Source: Lentimicrobiaceae bacterium (GTDB taxonomy: Bacteria; Bacteroidota; Bacteroidia; Bacteroidales; F082). Taken from it: 64,000 bases of DNA. A program made the position numbers and the translations under genes. The stretch covers positions 39,857 through 103,856 of the forward strand of contig JABJIE010000063.1 in NCBI GenBank assembly GCA_018661505.1, in the 5' to 3' direction. Under the pieces are notes generated by a model, which saw nothing but the letters and a program-made list of their open reading frames with translations, was not told the DNA's origin and made no database searches. Below, in pieces: positions 10,182 through 19,512 of this stretch (position 1 is the stretch's first letter; every line of letters begins with the position of its first letter).

Positions 10182-10243
10182 AATATTGATTATAAAATCA
10201 CAACAAAAATAGTTTGTTTTACCAATTATAACACGCCATTTAG

Positions 10244-10274
10244 TTGTGAAATCATTAACAAAAAGGTAATTTTG
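10244..10274 (+). promoter_or_regulatory. Bacteroidota promoter for the NicO-like gene
   Basis: A TTG core (10244-10246) is followed after a 20 bp spacer by TAATTTTG (10267-10274), a match to TTTG-N19-TAnnTTTG. The -7 box contains a TTG that would be an alternative start codon for the next gene. Transcription should begin downstream of it, which favours the ATG at 10299. Confidence 0.6.
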
Positions 10275-10298
10275 TATAATAATTATTTATTTTCACAC

Positions 10299-11039
10299 AT
10301 GAGCGAATATCTGGTTGGCTTTCCATTAATATTTGGATTAATTGCATCTGTAATACACGTGGTAGCTGGACCCGATCATTTAGCTGCGATTGGCCCACTT
10401 GCTATCAGTACAAGATACCGTGCCTGGTTAATTGGCATGTCATGGGGTGTTGGCCACATCATTGGAATGCTTTTGCTTGGAACTATATTTTTCTTTTTCC
10501 GAGATTTAATACCCATTGATTTTATTAGTAATAATAGTGAAAAACTTGTGGGAATATTACTTTTAGCAATAGGGATATGGGCATTATTAAAAATAAAAGG
10601 TCTTTTGAAACTAGGTCAACATCATGATCATAAGCATCAAGTAGGTCAAGACACTGTCTACGTACACAGGCATAATTATAACTTTGAAAAGGACAAGAAA
10701 TATAATGAAGCCATAATTCATACTCACGATATAAAAATAGAGAAACAGTCCTATAAAGCGGCAGCAGGTATTGGTTTAATACATGGTTTTGCTGGGGTTT
10801 CACATATTGTAAGTATGCTACCAACATTAGCTTTTGAGAATAATAAACAGGCAATTATGTATCTTGTGGGTTTTGCATTTGGCACTATAATTTCCATGGT
10901 TATTTTTTCATTCCTACTCGGGTTATTATCAAAATATGCAAGTAGAAAGAGAAAGGATACTATTCTAATTGTGATGAATTCTATAGCTGGTCTTGCAGCA
11001 ATTATAATTGGTATCTTATGGATATGGAAAACATGGTAA
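10299..11039 (+). CDS. NicO/UreH-like membrane transporter, probable nickel uptake
   Basis: 246 residues with about six membrane helices. Helix 1 carries HVVAGPDHLAA (H20, D26, H27), the metal-coordinating signature of NicO/HupE-type Ni/Co transporters. A cytoplasmic or periplasmic loop near residues 100-140 is rich in histidine (HHDHKH, VHRH, HTH), as expected for metal sequestration. A second histidine motif, GLIHGFAGVSH, opens the second half. The start is set by the promoter, which overlaps an alternative upstream TTG. It lies 6 kb from the end of the [NiFe] hydrogenase operon, so nickel supply for that enzyme is the likely role. Substrate is inferred, and a nickel or cobalt exporter is the alternative. 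Confidence 0.72.
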   Translation: MSEYLVGFPLIFGLIASVIHVVAGPDHLAAIGPLAISTRYRAWLIGMSWGVGHIIGMLLLGTIFFFFRDLIPIDFISNNSEKLVGILLLAIGIWALLKIKGLLKLGQHHDHKHQVGQDTVYVHRHNYNFEKDKKYNEAIIHTHDIKIEKQSYKAAAGIGLIHGFAGVSHIVSMLPTLAFENNKQAIMYLVGFAFGTIISMVIFSFLLGLLSKYASRKRKDTILIVMNSIAGLAAIIIGILWIWKTW

Positions 11040-11059
11040 TAATTATAAAATAACAAGTT

Positions 11060-11848
11060 ATGAATATCATTAGCTTTAGATTTCATCCTTATGTAACATC
11101 ATTGGTATTTTTGTTACTACTGTCACTAAGCCTAAATTCACAGGAAATCAACCCGCAAAGAAATAGTGGCATGACTAACTTTGGAATCGAAGGCGGTATT
11201 CAAATAACTGGAATTAATGATCCGATAATGCCAATATCAAACTCTGGTTTAGGATATTCATTAGGGCCCTATATGGATTATATTTTAAGTAGCTCGGTTA
11301 ATTTAAGAGTTGCAATACATTTTGACAATAGAAAATTTTCTCTTGAGAATGGTAAACAATCCATTTATGATATTGATTCAAACTATTATGCGACTAATAG
11401 TTACATGGATATTAGAGAAGATTTTAGTATAAATTATATAACCATACCACTAAGTTTAGTTTATTCAAGGGGCACGGGTAAATTTAGACTGTATATACAG
11501 GGCACACTTTATTATTCTTTTTTAATTAATTCGCAGCAATCGGGTTACAACAATCTATATATAGCTGAAACAGATGCACCGCACATTAACACTTCTCTAA
11601 TACCAGGTTATAATGGTCCAGGCTTATATTCACTTGACCCGGAAATTCAAAATATTAATTCTGGGGATTTAGGTTTTACTGCTTTTATTGGAGGAATTTA
11701 TAATGTTAACTCAAATATATCTGTTAGATTATCGCCTGGGTTCACAATTGGTTTCTCAAATGTTTGGGAAGACCCTCTCAGAGAGTCTAACTGGTCACAA
11801 TTATATAAAATTACTCTTGGTATAGTTTACAATATCAGAGATTTATAG
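11060..11848 (+). CDS. outer-membrane beta-barrel protein, unknown function
   Basis: 262 residues. A signal peptide of about 27 residues (cleavage near LNSQ) precedes alternating hydrophobic/polar strands with the pattern of a small outer-membrane barrel of the PorT/OmpA-like class (for example VNLRVAIHFDNRKFSL, GKFRLYIQGTLYYSF). The last strand ends ITLGIVYNIRDL. It begins 20 bp after the NicO-like gene, so the two probably share a transcript. A role in metal passage is possible but nothing in the sequence shows it. Confidence 0.65.
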   Translation: MNIISFRFHPYVTSLVFLLLLSLSLNSQEINPQRNSGMTNFGIEGGIQITGINDPIMPISNSGLGYSLGPYMDYILSSSVNLRVAIHFDNRKFSLENGKQSIYDIDSNYYATNSYMDIREDFSINYITIPLSLVYSRGTGKFRLYIQGTLYYSFLINSQQSGYNNLYIAETDAPHINTSLIPGYNGPGLYSLDPEIQNINSGDLGFTAFIGGIYNVNSNISVRLSPGFTIGFSNVWEDPLRESNWSQLYKITLGIVYNIRDL

Positions 11849-11934
11849 TGTAATATATTTGGTTACCAATCAGACGGTTACAAAATAAATAATCATCTGG
11901 AATTATTATATTTCGAAATATAAGTATTATCCAC

Positions 11935-11966
11935 AAAAAAAACCTGTCAGTTGACAGGTTTTTTCG
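11935..11966. terminator. bidirectional Rho-independent terminator
   Basis: An inverted repeat AACCTGTC/GACAGGTT with a 4-base loop is flanked by an A-run on the left and a T-run on the right. It can stop transcription of the barrel-protein gene from the left and of the hox operon from the right. Confidence 0.85.
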
Positions 11967-12018
11967 CGCTTAACTATAAAAACTAAAGAAAAATTGAGAT
12001 CAATTTATTTACTAAAAA

Positions 12019-12525
12019 TTAGGAAAGCATACTTATTGGAAGATTTTTCTTAAATACTGCCCATCCAGCAAGCTTTCTTGTTAGATATTGGTATGCTTGC
12101 TCCAAATTCAGATTTGCATTTGCAGATAAGCCTTCTTTAAAAGACCATTCATAACCTCTTATGGCAAGCACATATGTCTCAGGCTTCTTATTGAATAGAT
12201 CCTCGCTAAGATACCTAACATAGGAAGGGGATATGGCATGCATTGTAAACTCAACTTGTGCATCCGAAGGATTTACCTTTCTGAAAGTAAACTCATTATT
12301 AATTTCCGTTTTTGTTGCATCAACAAAAACCACAATATCCCACTCAGATATTTTTTCAGCATCTTCTATATTAAGCTGATAATTACTATCTGTCGTCATG
12401 CAACCAAGTTTGTGCTCATCAATCCAGGTTTGAATCATTCTAGTCATTTCGATTCCCAGGCCATCGTCCTCCCTGCCAGGGTTACCATAACCATAAACCA
12501 ATACTCTCTTCCTTAAATGTGCCAT
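12019..12525 (-). CDS. hoxW: hydrogenase maturation endopeptidase (HoxW-like)
   Basis: 168 residues. After nickel insertion this protease cuts the C-terminal tail from the hydrogenase large subunit. The family motif GYGNPGREDDGLG (Glu19-Asp20 region) supplies the first nickel-sensing acid, VFVDAT the second, and MHAISP the histidine. The ATG is 2 bp behind the stop of hoxH, so translation is probably coupled, and it is the last gene of the hox operon before the terminator. The partner hoxH still encodes a cleavable tail, which agrees with this role. Confidence 0.93.
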   Translation of the reverse strand: MAHLRKRVLVYGYGNPGREDDGLGIEMTRMIQTWIDEHKLGCMTTDSNYQLNIEDAEKISEWDIVVFVDATKTEINNEFTFRKVNPSDAQVEFTMHAISPSYVRYLSEDLFNKKPETYVLAIRGYEWSFKEGLSANANLNLEQAYQYLTRKLAGWAVFKKNLPISMLS

Positions 12526-12527
12526 AA

Positions 12528-13979
12528 CTATTTAGTTTTATGTGATATAATATTATCATTACTATCAACTAATTTCATTTCTAGAGGCATTTGACCCAGA
12601 GCATGTGTGGCACAACTTAAGCAAGGATCATAAGCTCTTATGGCAACTTCAACAGCATTCATCATTCCTTCTGTTATTTCCTTCTGCCCATTCATGAATG
12701 ATTTGGCTGTATGATTTACTGCCCTGTTCATAGGTTCATTATTGTTTGTTGTAGAAACAATAAGGTTCGCCAATGATATCTGGTCGTTATCGTTAATCTC
12801 ATAGTGATGAAATAAGGTCCCTCGAGGAGCCTCAATCACACCAACACCCTTATTGAGTTTTTCACCTTTTACAACTAGGTCTTCATTCTGTAAATCAGGA
12901 TCTCTAAGCAGGTTTCTAATTTCTTCAGCAGCATGTAGAACTTCAATTAATCGAGCCCAATGATAATGCAACGTCATATTATTTGGTTGACCTTTTGTAT
13001 AGGCTTTAAACTCTTCAAACGCCTTTTGAGCAAGGGGTGTTGGAATAAAATCACAAGTATTCATGCGTGCCAATGGACCAACCCTATACCATCCTTTTTC
13101 TTTACCAATATGCTTTAAATAAGGGAATTTCATATAACTCCAGTTGCGAACTTCCTCTTCTATATATTTATCATAATCTTGATAATCCACATCATCAAGA
13201 ATAATATTGCCATTTGTATCTACTGCCCTCAGCACACCATGATAAATATCTAGTGCACCATCTTTGCGTACCAGGCTAAGATGATTGGAAGGAAAATCAG
13301 CAAAAGTATCCACCATGGTTTGGTTGCTTTTATGATATGCCTTGAAGAAATCAATGGCAGCAACTGACCATTCAACCATTTGATCAGCATTCAGCGGTGC
13401 TTCACCATTTAATAATAAATCACGCTCAGCGATACTCAAGTTTTTATTGATACCTCCAGGAATTGCTCCCGTGCCATGTATTTTTTTACCTGCAGTATGA
13501 TAAATTACTTCCTGACCATATTTTCTCATCATTACTCCTTGTACTGCAAGGTCTTTATGATGCTCAATAACACCAATTATATTTCTAATTTTAGGATCAG
13601 CATTGATACCAAATAGGAAGTCTGGTGAGCTCAAATGGAAGAAGTGGAGAACATGAGATTGAAAGAACTGGCCGTAGTGCATTAAACGACGCATCTTTTC
13701 ACCAACAGCAGTAAGCCCTTCGCCTGTGCCAGCCCCAACAATTACATCAAGAGCTTTTGCAGCAGCTATGTGGTGACTAACTGGACAAATTCCACATAAT
13801 CGCTGAACTAATACCGGAGCTTCCCAATAGGGACGTCCCTGGATAAAGCGTTCAAACCCTCTAAATTCAACAATGTGCAATCTTGACTCGCGTACTTGGC
13901 CTTGGTCATCCAATTTAATTGTTACTTTACCGTGACCTTCAACACGTGTTACAGGTTCTATGGTTATTTTCTTTGGCAT
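12528..13979 (-). CDS. hoxH: [NiFe] hydrogenase large subunit HoxH
   Basis: 483 residues, close to the 488 of Ralstonia eutropha HoxH. The catalytic NiFe site is bound by RLCGICPVSHH (C62, C65) and DPCLSCATHALGQ (C453, C456). The motif types are those of group 3 cytoplasmic hydrogenases, and the gene neighbours place it in group 3d (NAD-linked). After His459 there is a 24-residue tail (ALGQMPLEMK onward) that the HoxW protease should remove. It acts in the cytoplasm with HoxY to oxidise H2 or reduce protons. It follows hoxY by 20 bp. Confidence 0.96.
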   Translation of the reverse strand: MPKKITIEPVTRVEGHGKVTIKLDDQGQVRESRLHIVEFRGFERFIQGRPYWEAPVLVQRLCGICPVSHHIAAAKALDVIVGAGTGEGLTAVGEKMRRLMHYGQFFQSHVLHFFHLSSPDFLFGINADPKIRNIIGVIEHHKDLAVQGVMMRKYGQEVIYHTAGKKIHGTGAIPGGINKNLSIAERDLLLNGEAPLNADQMVEWSVAAIDFFKAYHKSNQTMVDTFADFPSNHLSLVRKDGALDIYHGVLRAVDTNGNIILDDVDYQDYDKYIEEEVRNWSYMKFPYLKHIGKEKGWYRVGPLARMNTCDFIPTPLAQKAFEEFKAYTKGQPNNMTLHYHWARLIEVLHAAEEIRNLLRDPDLQNEDLVVKGEKLNKGVGVIEAPRGTLFHHYEINDNDQISLANLIVSTTNNNEPMNRAVNHTAKSFMNGQKEITEGMMNAVEVAIRAYDPCLSCATHALGQMPLEMKLVDSNDNIISHKTK

Positions 13980-13999
13980 TTCTTTTATAGTTTAGAATA

Positions 14000-14548
14000 T
14001 TAATCAAACTTTATAACTTCATATGGAAGATCCATTTCACTCCCCGTTAGTAGGGCTACTAATGCATCCCATATTAAATCAGCACGAGGTGGGCAACCCG
14101 GTAGGTAATAATCAACCTTAACAACCTCATGACATGGGTAAACCCTATCGAGAATCATTGGTAATTCAGGATCATTGGGCACAATTTTCTCTGTATTTAA
14201 TCCAACCGTAGGTCCATCCAGGTATGCTTCATTCAAACACTCTTTAATAGGTATACCGTTTCGCAATGCAGGTAAACCACCCATAATTGCACATTCTCCC
14301 AATGATATGAGTATATCACAATTCTCTCTGAAATACTTGAGATTCTCTACATTTTCACTATTACAACAACCACCTTCTATGATACCAATATCAACATGCT
14401 TTGTAAATTTTTTGATATCATCAACAGGTGATTTATTAAATTCAACTAATTCCACAAGATCAATGATTCGATCATCAATATCTAAGATAGACATGTGACA
14501 ACCAAAACATCCTGCTAATGAAGCTGTTGCTATTATTTTCTTACTCAT
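14000..14548 (-). CDS. hoxY: [NiFe] hydrogenase small subunit HoxY
   Basis: 182 residues, a short small subunit as in group 3d enzymes. It carries the proximal [4Fe-4S] cluster, with ligand candidates C14/C17 (LAGCFGCHMS), C86 (SLGECAIMGG) and C152 (PGCPP). It has no Tat signal and no second or third cluster domain, which is consistent with a soluble cytoplasmic complex. It passes electrons from HoxH to the HoxFU diaphorase. It sits 18 bp after hoxU in the operon. Confidence 0.95.
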   Translation of the reverse strand: MSKKIIATASLAGCFGCHMSILDIDDRIIDLVELVEFNKSPVDDIKKFTKHVDIGIIEGGCCNSENVENLKYFRENCDILISLGECAIMGGLPALRNGIPIKECLNEAYLDGPTVGLNTEKIVPNDPELPMILDRVYPCHEVVKVDYYLPGCPPRADLIWDALVALLTGSEMDLPYEVIKFD

Positions 14549-14566
14549 TTTTCCATTTTTTAAGGT

Positions 14567-15271
14567 TTAACCATCAATGTCAGTTCCTATTGGTTCTTTA
14601 TCATATTTTCGAGTTCCTATTGGTTCAACAAAACCGATATCTTTTTTTAATATGGATCCAACAGGACAGTTATCCATCGCAAGTTGTGCAACTTCATCTG
14701 TCATCGATTCACATAATGTTGGGTCCATGATTACTTCAAGTTCTGATCCTCTTTTACTAAATGAGAAATAGCGCTCACCTTTATCAGTTTTAATGGTTTT
14801 CATACATCTCTGACAAAGTACACATCTGTTTTGATCCTTAATTAATTTTGGACTTGATGCATCAATGTCTTTTTGAGGGAATGAATATGGGTATTTTGGA
14901 ACCATCATCTGGTATTTGTATGCTAACGCCTGCAACTCACAATTACCACTTTTCTCACAAGATGGGCAGAAATGATTTCCACTAACAAACAAAAGTTCAA
15001 CTATCCCTTTACGCAAATTACTTATTTCAGAAGTATTACTCTCTATCTCCATTCCCGCTGCCGCTGGCGTGGTACACGAAGTCATAAATCTATTATTTAT
15101 TTTTATTGTACACATCCTACATCCTCCCTTTGGAGGTACTCCTGGGAAATTACATAGAGTAGGAATGTAAACCCCATTATCACGTGCAGCTTCAAGAACT
15201 GTTTTACCCTTTTCGGCAACTATTTCCTTAGCGTCTATTTTGAATTTTATTGTATTATTCATTGTTGTCAT
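14567..15271 (-). CDS. hoxU: NAD-linked hydrogenase diaphorase subunit HoxU
   Basis: 234 residues from the ATG at 15271, chosen because it lies 8 bp after the hoxF stop and gives the same length as R. eutropha HoxU. The frame extends further upstream, but only by overlapping hoxF. The protein has a plant-type [2Fe-2S] domain (CNFPGVPPKGGCRMC, then MTSC), a NuoG-like H-x3-C-x2-C-x5-C cluster site (HFCPSCEKSGNC), and a cysteine-rich segment beginning CVLCQRC. It wires electrons between HoxY and the flavin in HoxF. Confidence 0.94.
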   Translation of the reverse strand: MTTMNNTIKFKIDAKEIVAEKGKTVLEAARDNGVYIPTLCNFPGVPPKGGCRMCTIKINNRFMTSCTTPAAAGMEIESNTSEISNLRKGIVELLFVSGNHFCPSCEKSGNCELQALAYKYQMMVPKYPYSFPQKDIDASSPKLIKDQNRCVLCQRCMKTIKTDKGERYFSFSKRGSELEVIMDPTLCESMTDEVAQLAMDNCPVGSILKKDIGFVEPIGTRKYDKEPIGTDIDG

Positions 15272-15279
15272 TTTATAGG

Positions 15280-17088
15280 TTACATGTGATGAAGTGTGGG
15301 TTGCCTGCCAACAGCAGAGCAAGAATCTTTTACTGAATCTTCCAAACAAAACCCTGTATCAAACTCAATACCAGGCTGAATAAGCCTATCATATAGATGA
15401 CGAAAATTATTTATACTGGTAGTTATAGGATTAGCAGCTGTTTGACCTAAACCACATCTACTTACTTTAAGTAATTCACTCCAATTAATTAAATCATCAA
15501 TATCACTTTGAACACCTTTACCATCAAGTATCTTTGTGAATCGCTTCTTGAGAACAGCAGGCATGTTTCGGCATGTTGAACATGAACCACATGATTCTTC
15601 AATGAAGAATTCCATGAAGTTCATAACAACATCTGATAATAGATTCCTTTGCTCACCAAAAATAATTATTGACCCACCCGTTGGCAAATCTGTATAACTT
15701 AGGTTTCTTCCAAAATCCTTAGAACCTATTAGAGCTCCGGAAGGTCCACCTACCTGAACTGCTTGAATGTTGAATGCTCCACACATATCCAATACGTCTT
15801 TGATAGATGTTCCCCATTCAACCTCATATATACCAGGATAATTACAATCTCCTGAGATACTCAATATCTTGGTCCCAGTAGATGCCTTATCTCCCAAACC
15901 CACAAACCAATCTGCACCTTTTGTCAAAATCTTTGGTATTGAAGCTAGTGTTTCAACATTATTTACAATGGTGGGATAATTAAGATAGCCTTTTTCAACG
16001 GGAAACGGTGGCTTATCACGAGGTTCTCCGCGCTTACCTTCAAGTGACTCTATAAGGGCACTTTCCTCTCCACATATATATGCTCCAGCACCAAGTTGAA
16101 TCCTTATATCAAAATTGAAAGCTTCAATACCATCAATGTTGTTTCCCAATAAGTGCTTATCTCTCATTTTATCCAGTATACCATTCAAATAATTAAGAAG
16201 GTATTTATATTCATATCTAAGGTAAAGTAAGCCAATATCAGCACCAACAGAATAGGCCGCTATAACCATCCCTTCAAATACCATTTCCGGAAATTCTGTC
16301 AATATAACTCTATCCTTAAATGTACCTGGTTCACCCTCATCAGCATTACAAATTATAACTTTGTGCTCTCCCTCTGCCTTACGTCCAAACTTCCATTTGA
16401 TTCCTGTTGGAAATCCTGCTCCACCCCTACCTCTTATGTTTGAATCCTCGACAATCTGTATTACTTCTTGTGGTGATTTTTCACTAAGTAAATTATTGGT
16501 TGTATCAAAAAATTTATAATCATGTGTGAGTAAAGCACCTCTGCGACGAATATTATTACAAACCATAGAGTGAATTTCTGGCAAGGAATTTCTACCACCT
16601 CCGTCACCCTCATATATAAGGTCTTCTATTTTTATACCGTTACCTAAACTTTTAACTATCTCATGTACACGATAGGGAGTTAATCGGGTGAAAATTTTTC
16701 CATTTATTATTGCAGCCGGCTCCTGATCATTCATGCCAATACAAGACGTCGGAAATAACCCAAATAATCCATCAGCACTGACTGATCCTTCAGTAACATT
16801 ACATTCCTTCTCAAATGCATCAAGAACGGCACCTCTGCCATGCATCTCGGACGTAACGCTGTTATTTAGGTATATATTTACCTTTCCCATGGGTTCATTT
16901 GAATAGAAATGATAGAAAGATATAACCTCTTTAATTTCAGAAATTGAAATCTTTAACTCCTGATTTAATATTAGTATGGATTCATCATCAACGTAACCTA
17001 TAACATTTTGAATATCATGCAACATATCCAGGAGACGAGTTTTGTCCTTATTATAATTACCTATGATTTCCAGAATTTTTTCTTTCAT
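15280..17088 (-). CDS. hoxF: NAD-linked hydrogenase diaphorase subunit HoxF with fused HoxE-like domain
   Basis: 602 residues, the same length as R. eutropha HoxF. Residues 1-160 are a NuoE/HoxE-like thioredoxin fold. The rest is NuoF-like: GRGGAGFPTGIKW and NADEGEPGTFKDR for FMN and NADH, and a [4Fe-4S] site at about 499 (CGSCSTC) plus 542 (SRCGLG). It exchanges electrons between H2 and NAD+/NADH. The N-domain keeps only C96 and C116. The four cysteines of a NuoE-type [2Fe-2S] site are mostly replaced (NNSV and CIGMN), as in R. eutropha HoxF, so this domain is probably structural. First gene of the hox operon. Confidence 0.95.
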   Translation of the reverse strand: MKEKILEIIGNYNKDKTRLLDMLHDIQNVIGYVDDESILILNQELKISISEIKEVISFYHFYSNEPMGKVNIYLNNSVTSEMHGRGAVLDAFEKECNVTEGSVSADGLFGLFPTSCIGMNDQEPAAIINGKIFTRLTPYRVHEIVKSLGNGIKIEDLIYEGDGGGRNSLPEIHSMVCNNIRRRGALLTHDYKFFDTTNNLLSEKSPQEVIQIVEDSNIRGRGGAGFPTGIKWKFGRKAEGEHKVIICNADEGEPGTFKDRVILTEFPEMVFEGMVIAAYSVGADIGLLYLRYEYKYLLNYLNGILDKMRDKHLLGNNIDGIEAFNFDIRIQLGAGAYICGEESALIESLEGKRGEPRDKPPFPVEKGYLNYPTIVNNVETLASIPKILTKGADWFVGLGDKASTGTKILSISGDCNYPGIYEVEWGTSIKDVLDMCGAFNIQAVQVGGPSGALIGSKDFGRNLSYTDLPTGGSIIIFGEQRNLLSDVVMNFMEFFIEESCGSCSTCRNMPAVLKKRFTKILDGKGVQSDIDDLINWSELLKVSRCGLGQTAANPITTSINNFRHLYDRLIQPGIEFDTGFCLEDSVKDSCSAVGRQPTLHHM

Positions 17089-17145
17089 ATTTAGAATTTT
17101 ATTGACCGAAGAACTAATAATTTTTTATTGTTAAATATTTCACAA

Positions 17146-17153
17146 CAAATATA
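17146..17153 (-). promoter_or_regulatory. -7 element for the hox operon
   Basis: On the minus strand this reads TATATTTG, a full match to TAnnTTTG, 57 bp before the hoxF start. No good -33 box is visible. It shares the 147 bp divergent gap with the hypF promoter, so one regulator could control both operons. Confidence 0.5.
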
Positions 17154-17206
17154 CCTAATTAAGAGTTTATCTTATGAAAAATTGGAAATTAATAATGAAT
17201 TTAAAT

Positions 17207-17214
17207 TAGATTTG
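17207..17214 (+). promoter_or_regulatory. -7 element for the hypFCDE operon
   Basis: TAGATTTG matches TAnnTTTG and lies 21 bp before the hypF ATG. A TTG at 17182-17184 is a possible -33 core, although the 22 bp spacer is long. Confidence 0.45.
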
Positions 17215-17235
17215 TAGTGTAAAACCATCGTATTA

Positions 17236-19500
17236 ATGAAGATAGCTAAACAGTTACTAATCAAAGGGTTAGTACAGGGCGTGGGTTTTAGACCATCCAT
17301 ATACAGAATTGCCATAAAGCATTCAGTATTTGGAACTGTTGAAAATAACAACAGTGGTGTAATTATTTGTGTTGAAGGGAATAATAAATCTATTTCTGAA
17401 TTTATAAAAGACATATCCATTTCTACTCCCCAGGCATCTAAAATATCCTCCATTGAAGTTACGGATTTGCCAACAAATGGATATGAAGATTTTTCAATCG
17501 TAAAAAGCACATCAAAATCCAAGGATGTAACAGAGGTGAGTCCTGATATCGGAACATGTATCGAATGTTTGAATGATATTAAGTATCAAACCCACCGTTT
17601 GAACTATGCATTTACTAATTGTACAAATTGTGGACCTAGATTCAGCATCATAAAAGATCTTCCCTACGATAGACCCAAAACAACAATGGATGAATTTCCA
17701 ATGTGTAAAGTTTGTGCAAAGGAGTATAATGACATTATGGATAGGAGGTTTCATGCACAGCCTGTTGCATGCAATAACTGCGGTCCTAATTACAGCTTAG
17801 AAATAGGTGGTGATATTATTAAACCAATTGAACATATATTAATAGGGACATCTGATTTATTGGAAAATGGTAAAATAATTGCCCTAAAAGGTATGGGAGG
17901 TTTTCACATTGCTTGTGATGGTTTCAATGAAGATGCTATACAAAGGGTAAGAGAGGTTAAATCTAGAGATGGTAAACCATTTGCATTGATGTTTAAGGAT
18001 ATAAATAGTGCTAGTAAATTCTTAAATATTAATTCCAAGGAAAAAGAATTGCTTACAAGTTGGAGAAAACCAATTGTATTACTAGAAATAAAGAAACCTA
18101 TTTCTACTTCAATCGGAATAGGGTTAGACAGGGTTGGTGTAATGTTGCCATATATGCCTTTACATCATATGCTTTTTGAAAAGCTCAAAACACCAGCAAT
18201 TGTATTAACCAGTGGTAATATTAGTGATGAACCAATAATAATTAATAATGATTTAGCCAGAGAGAAGCTTAAACCAGTTACAGATGCATTAATTACCTAT
18301 AATAGGGACATATATAATCGAACTGATGATTCAGTATGTAAAGTTATAAACCGCATACCAAGAGTTATACGAAGATCCCGGAGTTATGCGCCGTCGCCAG
18401 TAGAATTAAACTTGCATACAGAAGGAATTTTTGCTGCAGGAGCTGAGCTTGTGAATTGTTTTTCTATTGGAAAGGGAAAACAAGCTATTTTAAGTCAGCA
18501 TATTGGTGACCTAAAAAATCTTGAAACATTAGAGTTTTATGAAGAATCCGTAGATAGGTATTTCAAATTGTTTCGTTTTACACCTCAGTTAGCAGCTGTG
18601 GACTTACATCCCGACTACCTCTCATCAAGGTTTGTGGATAAATTAGGTATTCAGTCCACAAGTGTTCAACACCATCATGCTCACATTGCATCATGCATGG
18701 CAGAAAATAATATTGATGAAAAGGTTATTGGTGTGAGTTTCGATGGTACGGGCTTAGGAGATGACGGACATGTTTGGGGAGGTGAATTCTTTATTTGTGA
18801 TTTGGCAGATTATGAAAGAATAAATCACTTTGAATATATCCCACAACCTGGAGGAGATGCTGTATCAAAATATCCATGGAGAATGATGACTTCATACCTA
18901 ATAAAATATTTCGGTGAAGATATTATCAAGACCAGGCCTAATTTATTTGAAAACGTAGATAAAAAAGAGCTAGCTACCATTTTAAATATGATTAAGCAAA
19001 ATATAAACTGTCCTCTAACTAGTAGCACGGGCAGACTTTTTGATGCAGTAGCCGCATTAACAGGTATATGCAAAATATCAACATATCATGCAGAGGCACC
19101 AATGCAATTTGAATCCATTTCAAATAAGCATTTTGAAGCTATTTATAGCTATGAAATTTCTGATAATATAAGTTTAAAACATACCTTTGTCGGCATTATT
19201 GATGATATGGAATCAGGTGTTAGTATTTCAAATATTGCTGGTAAATTTCACAATACAATTGTAGCTATTATAGTGGATATTGCATCAGAAGCGAGAGATA
19301 AATCTGGTATAAATAAAGTCATACTCTCTGGTGGTTCATTTCAGAATTCTATTCTGCTTGAGAAATCGGAGATTCAGTTACTGGAAGCTGGCTTTGAATG
19401 CTATAGCCAATCTGATATTCCTTCAAATGATGGAGGAATTGCATTGGGACAACTTGCAATAGCAGCAAAAAGAAGAGAATTAAAATTAATTTGTAATTAA
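17236..19500 (+). CDS. hypF: carbamoyltransferase HypF
   Basis: 754 residues, the usual HypF length. It turns carbamoyl phosphate into the carbamoyl group that becomes the CN ligands of the NiFe site. Domains in order: an acylphosphatase fold (GLVQGVGFRPS, residues 1-90), two HypF zinc fingers (CIEC ... CTNCGPRF and CKVC ... CNNCGPNY, about 105-185), a YrdC-like domain (about 195-380, with KGMGGFHIACD), and a Kae1-like C-terminal carbamoyltransferase domain with the HHHAHIASCMAEN metal site. First gene of hypFCDE, facing away from hoxF. Confidence 0.97.
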   Translation: MKIAKQLLIKGLVQGVGFRPSIYRIAIKHSVFGTVENNNSGVIICVEGNNKSISEFIKDISISTPQASKISSIEVTDLPTNGYEDFSIVKSTSKSKDVTEVSPDIGTCIECLNDIKYQTHRLNYAFTNCTNCGPRFSIIKDLPYDRPKTTMDEFPMCKVCAKEYNDIMDRRFHAQPVACNNCGPNYSLEIGGDIIKPIEHILIGTSDLLENGKIIALKGMGGFHIACDGFNEDAIQRVREVKSRDGKPFALMFKDINSASKFLNINSKEKELLTSWRKPIVLLEIKKPISTSIGIGLDRVGVMLPYMPLHHMLFEKLKTPAIVLTSGNISDEPIIINNDLAREKLKPVTDALITYNRDIYNRTDDSVCKVINRIPRVIRRSRSYAPSPVELNLHTEGIFAAGAELVNCFSIGKGKQAILSQHIGDLKNLETLEFYEESVDRYFKLFRFTPQLAAVDLHPDYLSSRFVDKLGIQSTSVQHHHAHIASCMAENNIDEKVIGVSFDGTGLGDDGHVWGGEFFICDLADYERINHFEYIPQPGGDAVSKYPWRMMTSYLIKYFGEDIIKTRPNLFENVDKKELATILNMIKQNINCPLTSSTGRLFDAVAALTGICKISTYHAEAPMQFESISNKHFEAIYSYEISDNISLKHTFVGIIDDMESGVSISNIAGKFHNTIVAIIVDIASEARDKSGINKVILSGGSFQNSILLEKSEIQLLEAGFECYSQSDIPSNDGGIALGQLAIAAKRRELKLICN

Positions 19501-19512
19501 AACATTTTAACT

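Noticed and set aside
10525..11086. Two 110-residue frames antisense to the NicO-like gene
   Set aside because: Opposite frames of a membrane-helix gene; the plus-strand gene has a promoter and metal motifs.
14518..15157. Several open frames on the plus strand across hoxU
   Set aside because: hoxU has iron-sulphur motifs in the right order; the opposite frames have no recognisable motif and are shadows.
15280..17088. HoxE-HoxF fusion as a possible frameshift or assembly error
   Set aside because: The length and domain order equal those of R. eutropha HoxF, in which the fusion is normal.
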